Positions 55,807 through 64,000 of a DNA stretch of 64,000 nucleotides are shown one piece after another (position 1 is the first letter of the stretch; the number at the start of each line of letters is the position of its first letter). Source of the stretch: Exophiala sp. HKRS030 (Eukaryota; Ascomycota; Eurotiomycetes; Chaetothyriales; Herpotrichiellaceae); NCBI GenBank assembly GCA_023897205.1, contig JAHWDD010000005.1, forward strand, positions 2,356,001-2,420,000, in the 5' to 3' direction. The notes beneath the pieces were generated by a model that was not told the origin of the DNA, searched no databases, and saw nothing but the letters and a program-made list of their open reading frames with translations. Made by a program: the position numbers and the translations under genes.

Positions 55807-57121
55807 ATGACCGGTTCTACCCTCCCCGCCACCGACGCCCACGTCGACCTTCGATTGCTCAACGGAGGGAGCATGGTGGCCAACGCGAAGACGATCCACC
55901 ATGAAATCGACCGAGACCAAATCTTTCGTCTCTACGATTGGTGTTTTTACATTTACCAGCCCGACCTGAATCGTCATGTCTTGTGGGACGTTGGTATGTC
56001 TAATGTGGGTTTCAAGCAACACAAAAGTCCTTTCAGCGTTTTAAAACGCAGAAGAAAGAACCAAGACTCGAGAGACATTTCTTACTTTTGTCATGCTTAG
56101 GACCATGACTTGTATATTCCTTCGATACAAAATGTCATGAAAATCATGTCTTGCGTGGGACCCGACAAATCTATCGAACAACAATTGATTGCGGGTGGTA
56201 TTGCTTCCAAAAGTATAGATACTGTATTGTTTAGGTATGTACCGGACAAACTGTCTACAGATGCAGTACACCTTACTTCTTTGTTTTTTCCCCCCTCTTC
56301 TCATCACAGATGGTTTGTGTCCCCCAAAGAAAGGGAAATTAATTTCACCAAGTCACGCTCATTTCGATCATTGTCGACCTATCGAACATGAATTCCCAAA
56401 CGCCCACGGATACTTTGGACCAGGTACCGAAGAAGATTGCGAGCAAAAATTAGAACCGGGTTGTACGGACCCCAGCGTTGGACACAAGTTCGACCCTAGA
56501 TTCTTCGACCGGAAGGTCTCGACCGAAAAATGGTCGGAACTGAAGGGGCCATGGGTGCCGTTTGGTCCTTTCGAAAAGGCCATGGACTTTTTCGGGAATG
56601 GGAGTCTCTGGGTCATCCAGGCCCCCGGACACATGCAAGGGAACCTTTGCGCGGCGGCCAGGCTGGCAGACGGGGAATGGGTGGTCCTGGGTTCGGATTG
56701 TGCTCATACAAAGTCAGTGTTTCCGTTTTCTCTCCCTTTACTTGACCCTTTGACGACGACTCGAAAAAGAAAGGAAGAAGGACGGAAAACGACACGAGGT
56801 GGAGAAAGAAATCACACGTATGCTGACAATGTCCACCGCCACCACAGACCATTACTGGATGGAAAGTATGACATTGCCGAAATGACTAGACCAGACGGGT
56901 CCAAGTGGTCACTACACGAGGATGTTTGTGCCGCCAAAGACACCATCGCCAAGATCCGGAGTATGGAAGTCGAGTATGGTTGTCGCGTTGCCCTCGCTCA
57001 TGATGCTTCGTGGATGCTCCAAAACAACGAAAAAGATCGGGACCCCGTCCTGTTCGGCTTGTTGGGTGACGATTTCGACGAGCATGTTCGAGGGCGTGTG
57101 GCAAGGGATGAACCTTTTTGA
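55807..57121 (+). CDS. Metallo-beta-lactamase-fold hydrolase, lactonase-like
   Basis: Four exons (55807-56004, 56101-56234, 56353-56712, 56848-57121) give 321 residues. The fold belongs to the group that contains N-acyl-homoserine lactonases and similar fungal lactonases. Zinc ligands are complete: SHAHFDHC (HxHxDH, formed across the second splice), PGHMQGN, the bridging Asp in GSDCAH, and ALAHD near the C-terminus. The first splice uses the GTGGGT donor at 56005, giving WDVGMSNDHDLYIPSIQ; the nearer GTATGT would put a stop in frame. Introns of 96, 118 and 135 bases are longer than others in the window. No signal peptide. It converges, 96 bases apart, with an NAD(P)-binding reductase-like gene, a possible functional pair. 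Confidence 0.88.
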
Positions 57122-57217
57122 AAGACGAAACCTGCTCTTCTTGGAAAAAAACATTGGGAAAGCGAAATATTTGATGGATTGGCCGTAAATACATACATAC
57201 AATATACCAAGACCTTT

Positions 57218-58371
57218 TCAAGAGATGGAATCGTGACTCAAATCGATATACGGCGCCGTGGCGGGTTTCTCATTGTCAATTTCGGCCCATGCCGTCCAAT
57301 GCTTCCCCTTCATTTTCCTCGTCTCGGCCTCGTCCGCGATCGCCACCGCGAGGTCAAACGTCGAAATGCCCTCGAACCGACCGTTGAGCTCGCCACCGTC
57401 TTTCGGCTCGCCCTTGATCGGCAGGTAGTCGAGCTGGACCTGATACTTGCCCGTCTTTGCACCCGAGCGGTACATGGCAGGCGGCGACATGAAGGTCCAG
57501 TCGAAACTCGTGTTGCCGTCGAAGAACATGAAACTCGTCCGGCACGCCGTGATGAGCGGTTTGGCGCCCCCTTCGCCCAGCGCAGTGTTGGTCTCGTGCG
57601 TGTCGCGGACGAAGCGCGCCTCCTCCGTGTCGCGATCTTCTTTCAACGCCTGACGGGCACTGGCGTACGCACGCACACCGGCGGCTAGGGCGCTGCCGAA
57701 GCGCGATTCCATGTAGGAGATGTGTGCCGGTGACGAGGCGATGTGGCGCCAGTAGGCGAGCCAGAAGGTCGGGCTGTCGACGGCGCAGGTGTGTGTGTCC
57801 GTGCCCGGCATGTACAGGCTGCCGCAACCACCTAGCATGATGAAATAGGAGACCCTTGCAGCTCGAGACGCCAGCACGATCTTGCGGAGCGTTTCGATGA
57901 ATGGGACTTTGACAGAGAGCCAAGAGAAAGGGGGTGTTAGTGTTGTTCGCCTGTAGGAGTGTAGCGGGTCGACACGGAGACTGAAAACATACCATACTTC
58001 AAGGCTGCGAGACCGCTGGTATGAGGACCGTAGGCGCATACCAGGACGTCCAGATCTGTGAGCGTCTTTGAGATTTCGTCCACAGTGCCATTTTCGAGGT
58101 CGATGGTTCGAGGTTCGTAACGTGAATGCGTGCCTAGTTTGGAGGGATTGCGAGAGAGACCGATGACTTTGTGGCCCCGAGATATGAGTTCAAGTGTGAT
58201 ATGGGATCCGCTCCTTTTGTAGAGGTTGATTAGTTCGACGAGAAGGAGACCTTGCATTTGCTGGAGAAAGCCAGAGGGGGTGTATTGTGAGGCTGATAGG
58301 CATGGGAGATGGACTTACATGCCTGAAGGACCGAGTACGCCAACTGTCAAAGGAGACGTGTTTGTAGACAT
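57218..58371 (-). CDS. NAD(P)-binding reductase-like protein (NmrA/atypical SDR type)
   Basis: Three exons (58371-58319, 58213-57993, 57906-57218) give 320 residues. The N-terminus carries the Rossmann glycine motif across the first splice, LGPSGMSGSHITLELISRGH, followed by SRNPSKLG, as in NmrA-like and isoflavone-reductase-like atypical short-chain dehydrogenases. The AAAAG acceptor at 58214 was chosen because it alone gives this continuous motif; the nearer CAG at 58261 runs to a stop. The middle contains VLVCAYGPHTSG and YFIMLGGCGSLYMPG, the latter in the place of the usual active-site region. The C-terminal half is less conserved and has the core SFMFFDGNTSFDWTFMSPP, typical of fungal members. 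Could be a reductase or a redox-sensing regulator. Confidence 0.85.
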
Positions 58372-59547
58372 TTTAATGAATCAGCGGAAAGGTGGTTGGC
58401 AGTCGAGCTTGTATGTGTTTTTCGTCTTCGTAAAGAGGAGGTTGTTACTATACTCAAGTAACGTCCTTGATATGTTTTGTCCAAAAATCCAGTGCCAGGT
58501 AAGAAATAGCAACGCTGGGTTCGTACTCCATACATGTATCTGATGTGAGCATTCGTCTCGCGTGAATAGGGTAAGTGGGGTTGAGCAGGTACTTTCGATT
58601 GTCCCATCAGCCCGTGGAGTATCCGTATGAATGTCAATTCTGTTTTTCACCGCACCTACCTAGTAAAAATATTGTCCTCGTGTCAAAGTCGCCCACAAAG
58701 CTTCTTGTCAGGCAGCCTTGTGTAGCATAGGCATCTTTCGACAGAAAATTTGGTCAATGAATGGGTGACCAGTGATGGCTGTGTCCCAGGTATTCGTTAT
58801 GGTGTCCCAGGTATTCGTTATGGTGTCCGTGTAGCCATTCCAAGTTCACCCATGCACGCATGATTCATAAACGAGTACGTATGAATACCTCGCTGTGTTC
58901 TCATCCCTCATATATCTTTCCAAGCTCGTAAGAAGCGTAGTATCTGTTCTTTTCTAGAGAGGGACCATGATGAACAACTTGATCAATCAAAGAACCCGAA
59001 CTTTGCATCCGGCCACTGATGGATCTGGAAGCAGTGCGGTTTTAAGCAGATATAGGGCCTGAGTCCTGGTCGACTTGACAACCTATGGACAAGTTACTTC
59101 ATAACAACATGGGATAGGAGCAGATACTGTTTTACGAAAGAAGCGAGTCGAGTCGTGCTGAAGAGATACTCCAGGTAAAGGAGAAGCCTAAAAGCGGCGC
59201 AAATACCTTGGTTAGTGATCTGTTGCCTTAGTGGTCCGGGGTTCTCTAAGTAGCAGTTTTGGCGAATCCGTCAAGGGATGAACTGGCATATGCGGACACT
59301 GTATTGCGTACTCGCAGACAAACTCCCAGCCAAATACTCTTCGTAGTGCTCAACAACTTCACGTCTGTACAATAAATATTATTCCCTCCTTCAGATATTG
59401 CTTCTGTGCACTGTATATTAGCCCATATCAACCTCCCATGATTTAGATTCCCTTGGTCACACGAGTAATCGTACCACTCCCACGCCCCTTTCGGCCGGTC
59501 CGAATCCTCAGCATCTAAAGGAAAGCCACAGGGTTTCTCTAGACTCG
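58372..59547. other. Divergent intergenic region, reductase-like gene to GH47 gene
   Basis: About 1.18 kb with both promoters. It contains a 21-base tandem repeat at 58781-58822 and no ORF that looks like a protein. Confidence 0.5.
58781..58828. repeat. 21-base tandem repeat, two full copies plus six bases
   Basis: The unit begins GTGTCCCAGG and ends GTTATG. Copies at 58781-58801 and 58802-58822 are identical, followed by GTGTCC. Likely a recent slippage duplication in intergenic DNA. Confidence 0.9.
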
Positions 59548-61803
59548 ATGTCCTTCCAAGTCCCTCAGAATGTCCCTTCAGTCACCAGCAACCAACGAGT
59601 CTATGAGGATACCTATTGGCGCCAGAAACAAAGTAATGGCCACGCGAGAGTTGGGTCGGCGGGAATGGTCGCATCCAAGATCAACGACATCTTTGGGGAG
59701 CACAAAGACCTCCCTATGTACAAGGACAAACCACATTTTCCTTCTTCCAGCCGAAGGAAGCGGATGTTACAGCGGAAGAGAGTACTCGCCCTAATAATCG
59801 TTCCCGTTGTACTTTTTCTGTGGTGGATGGGCTGGTTACCTTGGACGTCGCGCGCAGTCTACAAGCCTGCTGAACATCAGCACTCCTTCTACAAGGATGA
59901 GGACTGGTCAGCGCAGAGGGACGCCGTGAGGGAGGTGTTTAAAACATCGTGGGCGGGATATGAAAAGTATGCCTGGGGCATGGACGAATATAATCCTTTG
60001 ACGCGCAAAGGGAAGAACATGGTGCAAGGTGGAATGGGTTGGATCATTGTGGATGCGTTGGATACGGCAATCATGATGAATTTGACCTCTGAGGTTGCAA
60101 AGGCTCGGGAATGGATATCTACATCTCTGTCCTACACTGCCAACCATGATGTTAGCACTTTTGAGACCACGATCCGTATGCTCGGAGGTCTTTTATCGGC
60201 ATATTACTTATCGACGAGCTTTCCCAACTTGGCACCGCAACGTGACGACGATACAAACCAACCAGGCGAGGATCTGTATATTGAGAAGGCCACGGATCTC
60301 GCAGATAGACTCCTCGGTGCTTATGAATCGCCTTCGGGAGTTCCATATGCGTCGGTCAACCTCAACACTTCGCAAGGTATTCTGTCTCATCTGGATGGCG
60401 GCGCTTCTTCGACCGCTGAGGCAGCAACACTCCAGCTTGAGATGAAGTACCTGGCCAAGGTTACAGGTGAACCGCATTATTGGCACAAAGCTGAAAAGGT
60501 GATGGAGGTCATTGACGCACATCGGCGAGAGGACGGCTTGCTTCCCATTTTCATCTATCCTGCGACAGGCGAATTTCGAGGCGATAATATCCGGCTAGGA
60601 TCGCGTGGGGACAGTTATTACGAATATTTGATCAAGCAATATTTGCAAACAGGAAAAGTCGAAACCATCTACCGAGACATGTGGGATGAGGCACTAGAGG
60701 GCATCAAAAAACACTTGATCACCTATTCTCAACATGCGTCATTGACCATCCTGGCTGAGAGGCAGAACGGACTTCATTCACCTTTGACCGCCAAGATGGA
60801 TCATCTCGTTTGCTTCATGCCAGGAACGATCGCACTTGCTGTCACAGAGGGCGAGACCGTTGAACAGGCCAAAGCCAGACTAGGTAGTCAGTGGACGAAG
60901 AAGCACGATGAGAACCTGAAACTTGCCGAAGAGCTCATGAAGACATGTTGGGGAATGTATAAGGTTACACCGACAGGCCTTGCGCCGGAAATATCCTACT
61001 TCAGGACCGACAGTCCACCAAGGCAATGGCAAGGCCACGTCGATCCCGACTGGACACCTCCCGTGTCGGATGAGCTGTCAGAAGACCACAGAGCCGGGTG
61101 GAGATCTGACTACGACATCCATTCCAACGACGTGCATAATCTGCAACGACCCGAGACGGTCGAATCGCTGTTCTACATGTACCGGATCACCAAGGACCCC
61201 AAATACCGGCAGTGGGGTTGGGAAATGTTCGAAGCCTTCCGCGAACACACCAAGGTGATCGACGAAGTTTCGGGAACGGTCTACGCGTACACCTCGCTCG
61301 ACACGGTGATGGACAATCCGGTCAAAGACCGCAAACGCCGAGACAACATGGAAAGCTTCTGGCTGGCCGAGACGCTCAAGTACTTTTACTTGCTCTTCTC
61401 GGACGACTCGTTCTTCCCGTTGGACAGCGTCGTCTTCAACACGGAGGCACACGCTTTCCCGAAATTCGACATCAGCGGGAGCAAGGTCTTCACGACGGGC
61501 TGGCAGAGGGCCACCGGCGATCCGCCAAACCCGAAACCCGGCAGTGATGGACGCGTGGTGCGCGTCGACGCACCCCAGAAGGTCGAGCGGGAGTCGGACG
61601 GTGGTGGTGGCGGCGACCAGAAGCAAAACCCTGCTGTCGCGGTGCCGCATGAGCACGAGCACGATGACACAATGGAGCACGGGCACATTGAAGAAAGCGG
61701 CGGCGGGAAGGAGCAAATGGAACATTCGCCGCTGGAGAACTTTAGGGATTCACGCGTACAAGGCCGAGGAGGCCGAGTGGTTGAATCACGCGGTCATGGA
61801 TGA
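59548..61803 (+). CDS. Class I alpha-1,2-mannosidase (GH47), type II membrane protein
   Basis: Processing mannosidase of the secretory pathway that trims N-glycans. Intronless, 751 residues. A cytosolic N-terminus of about 75 residues with basic RRKRMLQRKR precedes one signal anchor (VLALIIVPVVLFLWWMGWLPW), giving a lumenal GH47 domain from about 125 to 640. Family motifs include GGMGWIIVDALDTAIMM, FETTIRMLGGLLSAY, GGASSTAEAATLQLE, LGSRGDSYYEYLIKQY, DHLVCFMPG and RPETVESLFYMYRIT; the calcium-binding threonine lies in FNTEAHAF. After the domain comes an unusual tail of about 85 residues with Gly-rich and His/Glu-rich parts (HEHEHDDTMEHGHIEE), not part of the catalytic fold. ER or Golgi location cannot be decided. 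Confidence 0.94.
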   Translation: MSFQVPQNVPSVTSNQRVYEDTYWRQKQSNGHARVGSAGMVASKINDIFGEHKDLPMYKDKPHFPSSSRRKRMLQRKRVLALIIVPVVLFLWWMGWLPWTSRAVYKPAEHQHSFYKDEDWSAQRDAVREVFKTSWAGYEKYAWGMDEYNPLTRKGKNMVQGGMGWIIVDALDTAIMMNLTSEVAKAREWISTSLSYTANHDVSTFETTIRMLGGLLSAYYLSTSFPNLAPQRDDDTNQPGEDLYIEKATDLADRLLGAYESPSGVPYASVNLNTSQGILSHLDGGASSTAEAATLQLEMKYLAKVTGEPHYWHKAEKVMEVIDAHRREDGLLPIFIYPATGEFRGDNIRLGSRGDSYYEYLIKQYLQTGKVETIYRDMWDEALEGIKKHLITYSQHASLTILAERQNGLHSPLTAKMDHLVCFMPGTIALAVTEGETVEQAKARLGSQWTKKHDENLKLAEELMKTCWGMYKVTPTGLAPEISYFRTDSPPRQWQGHVDPDWTPPVSDELSEDHRAGWRSDYDIHSNDVHNLQRPETVESLFYMYRITKDPKYRQWGWEMFEAFREHTKVIDEVSGTVYAYTSLDTVMDNPVKDRKRRDNMESFWLAETLKYFYLLFSDDSFFPLDSVVFNTEAHAFPKFDISGSKVFTTGWQRATGDPPNPKPGSDGRVVRVDAPQKVERESDGGGGGDQKQNPAVAVPHEHEHDDTMEHGHIEESGGGKEQMEHSPLENFRDSRVQGRGGRVVESRGHG

Positions 61804-62707
61804 ATAAGTTTAGAAACAAGAAACAGGCCCAAGGAGAACTCGAGCATTGGATAAGAGAAAGGGCCGAGAAAGTGCCATTACTTGAGCTCGAATTGGATAT
61901 GAATCTAAGTCTTCCTTTTCCTTCTCCCACGTAAGTCATTGCATGATGTATCGTCGGTCCAAAGCATAAGAAGAGGCCGAATCGGATTGTTGAATAGGGG
62001 CAAAAAAGAGAACACACGAGGCCACGTATAAGCATTTCGAACTTTGACCACTGCCTTTTAATTTGCCCTATTTCTTTGTTCTTGAGTCCAGGGTCGTGTC
62101 AGCCTAGGTCTCTCTATCCCCGTCTCCGTCCGAGACTTTATGTGGTACTCGCTTGGTCCGTCCAAACTGAGAGGTCATTCGTTTTGGCCCTGGATGCGTG
62201 TCGTGGATTCGAGCCTCGCGGAGGCACTGCGCGCGACCGTCGAGAATGACGGTGTCTTCCTTGCACCCAGCCTGACCAATGTCCACAAAAAAACCGGTTC
62301 GTCGAAAGCGTCCCGGTTATCGAAACGTAGTGTAATACAGGGCTTGGCCAGGTTCCTGCAAGCCGGGCTTTTCCTTTTTCTGACCAGGCACGGTGTCGAT
62401 ATGCTCTGGCATTCGTTGTGTCGACAACACGCTTGACTGGAACTCCGTACATGGTGGACGATCCCTCGTCACGAATTTGTCCGCCTTCCGGCCACGCTCA
62501 CAGTATACATCAGCGCTTCCTTCATGAGTTGACACTGACTTTTCTCATCTCAGTTCAGATGTCGTCTAGGGGGAGAGAAGATGAGAGAGAGCATCGCGAA
62601 AGGCGGCAGGATGGTGGGGAGGAGAAAAAAAGAGTCCCACCATGCCCAAAAGGTCGTGTCCATTGAATCATTCGATTCGTAAACTTCGTCTGAGGGTCAT
62701 CCTTGGT
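61804..62707. other. Convergent 3' region between GH47 gene and BUD23
   Basis: About 900 bases. ORFs on both strands (for example 62140-62436 plus) have no family features. A near-copy of the TACTCCGTA motif lies at about 62441. Nothing supported. Confidence 0.5.
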
Positions 62708-63526
62708 TCAAAACTTGGGCCCTCTCCTTCTCCCAGTGTATTTGGAGTCTGTCTTCACGACCTTTCCTTTGCTCCTCATCTTCTCCTTCTTGTTCATGAC
62801 CCACTGTTTACTGCCCTTGACATCCCCCTTCCGTCCGTTGCGGTGCATGGCTTCTCTCATCCTGCGGCCGTCTTCGATATCGACATTGTCCATCCTCGAC
62901 ACGGTCCCCGTGATGTCTCCACCACCGACACTCAGCACGAGATAGGTCTTGACGTTCTTGGTGCCACCGTCGTCCTCGAGGATGCCGGCGCCGAAACCGG
63001 CTCGTACGGCGGCCTGACTTATCATAGTCCTCTGCTGCTCGTTCTTCGGGTAGAACTGGCACACGGCGCGCCCTCCTCTTCGCAACGAGGCGTACAGGCC
63101 GTCGAAAAACCGGCGGAGTCTGCCTTCGGGGCTCACACCGCTGGTCTCGGCGTTGCAGAGCCACTGGACGGCACTGATGCTGATGGCGGCGTCGAACGCG
63201 CCCGCGCGGAACGGTACGCCCTGCCCCATGTCGGCGAGGAAGAGATCGCCCTCGACACTCTCGCGTTGCAGGGCGATGTCCAGCATGCTGGGGGAGATGT
63301 CCATGCCGACCCAGATGTGGCCGTCTTCAGAGAGTATCTCGCCGGAGAGACCGGAGCCACAGCCTATGTCGAGTATGAAGGAAGGGTTATCGAGATCGAG
63401 AAGTTCGAGGGCGCGGTTGGTCATGGACGCTTGGATGGCTTGGATACGTGAGGAGGTGGTGTATTTGGCAGACTCGGTGTCATTGTAGTAGAGATCGGGC
63501 GGGAGGAGGTCTTCGGGGCGAGACAT
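62708..63526 (-). CDS. BUD23: 18S rRNA (guanine-N7) methyltransferase BUD23
   Basis: SAM-dependent enzyme that methylates one guanine of 18S rRNA and helps mature the 40S subunit together with Trm112. Intronless, 272 residues from the ATG at 63526 (MSRPEDLLPPDLYYNDTESAK). SAM-binding motif I is FILDIGCGSGLSGEIL near residues 50-65, followed by WVGMDISPSMLDIA and the acidic LADMGQGVPF. The family-specific AISISAVQWLCNAE is present, as is VCQFYPKNEQQRTMI. The C-terminus is basic (KKEKMRSKGKVVK, then YTGRRRGPKF), the expected RNA-binding tail. Length matches the family and no residue seems missing. Confidence 0.95.
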   Translation of the reverse strand: MSRPEDLLPPDLYYNDTESAKYTTSSRIQAIQASMTNRALELLDLDNPSFILDIGCGSGLSGEILSEDGHIWVGMDISPSMLDIALQRESVEGDLFLADMGQGVPFRAGAFDAAISISAVQWLCNAETSGVSPEGRLRRFFDGLYASLRRGGRAVCQFYPKNEQQRTMISQAAVRAGFGAGILEDDGGTKNVKTYLVLSVGGGDITGTVSRMDNVDIEDGRRMREAMHRNGRKGDVKGSKQWVMNKKEKMRSKGKVVKTDSKYTGRRRGPKF

Positions 63527-64000
63527 GGTGACAAACTGGAAGTTCGAGGAAGATCTCTGGAGAGGAAGACGGAGGTGGTTCAGGGCAAGTCATTAGGTTT
63601 GGTGTCGTCGAACAGGACGGTGTGAAATAAATTTCTGGGGGAGAAATGCAGCGCACCACGGTTTAGCCGACAGCCTTGCGGTACTTGTCGATAAGGCCTA
63701 GCCTTGTCAAACGAGAGAAGGATACCATGTCCGAGGGGATTGACACGAAAGATACAGACCAGTGCGCTTATTGAAGAACGCGCACGTGAAGCAAACACCA
63801 CATTTCCCTCCATTCTATCGAAGAAAGTAGTAATAAAACACTGAATGTCAACCTCCAAACTTGAGACAATAGGGTGGCCAGGTCGATACGAGTACGAAGG
63901 ACTTGGTGGACGCATTAACTTTTCGCCGGGAAAGCCGCCAAGCCATCATTACCTCTTCCTCTGAAGCGTCAGGCTCGAATGAACTTACATTAATTAGTTG
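63527..64000. other. Upstream region of BUD23 to window end
   Basis: About 475 bases holding the BUD23 promoter. The ORF on the minus strand (63915-63580) shows no family features. No gene supported up to the edge. Confidence 0.5.

Noticed and set aside
58261..58318. Nearer CAG acceptor for the first intron of the reductase-like gene
   Set aside because: It gives a stop soon after; the AAAAG acceptor at 58214 yields the continuous Rossmann motif.

Overview
The window is nuclear DNA of a filamentous ascomycete (Pezizomycotina). Most genes carry short spliceosomal introns of about 43 to 135 bases, usually GT-AG and sometimes with a CTAAC-like branch site. The gene families are fungal: C2H2 plus Zn2Cys6 transcription factor, Ste6-type ABC exporter, GPI-like GMC oxidoreductase, Ire1, GH47 mannosidase. 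I lean weakly towards Eurotiomycetes such as black yeasts, but cannot prove this from sequence alone. I assembled all exon structures by hand from splice signals, reading frame and family motifs, and checked that exon lengths sum to whole codons.

Layout. 0-3 kb holds conserved housekeeping genes: the 3' end of STT4 (phosphatidylinositol 4-kinase) and a RAMP4/YSY6 gene whose first coding exon is only the start codon. About 4-25.5 kb looks like one accessory metabolic gene cluster. It has a DHA2-type MFS transporter with a one-base frameshift, a second TRI12-like MFS transporter, a flavin monooxygenase fused to an acetoacetate-decarboxylase-like domain, a CocE/NonD-type hydrolase, a 936-residue C2H2+Zn2Cys6 regulator, a class III extradiol ring-cleavage dioxygenase, an aldehyde-dehydrogenase-like protein without the catalytic cysteine but with a C-terminal membrane anchor, a cupin, and a second CocE/NonD hydrolase. 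Read together this suggests uptake or export, hydrolysis, hydroxylation with possible decarboxylation, and ring opening of an aromatic or heterocyclic compound. That pathway is inference.

26-36 kb carries a secreted M28 peptidase, a secreted type-B carboxylesterase and a full-length Ste6-like ABC exporter that needs one GC-AG intron. 36-39 kb has a PBDC1-family gene, an unrecognised degenerate gene and an ankyrin-type protein. 39-51 kb is mostly conserved: INSIG-domain protein, HD-domain protein, LYAR-type zinc-finger protein, IRE1 and CCT2. 52-58.4 kb holds a probably GPI-anchored GMC oxidoreductase, a metallo-beta-lactamase-fold lactonase-like enzyme and an NAD(P)-binding reductase-like protein. 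59-63.5 kb holds a GH47 alpha-mannosidase and BUD23. No tRNA, rRNA, CRISPR array or intact transposon was recognised.
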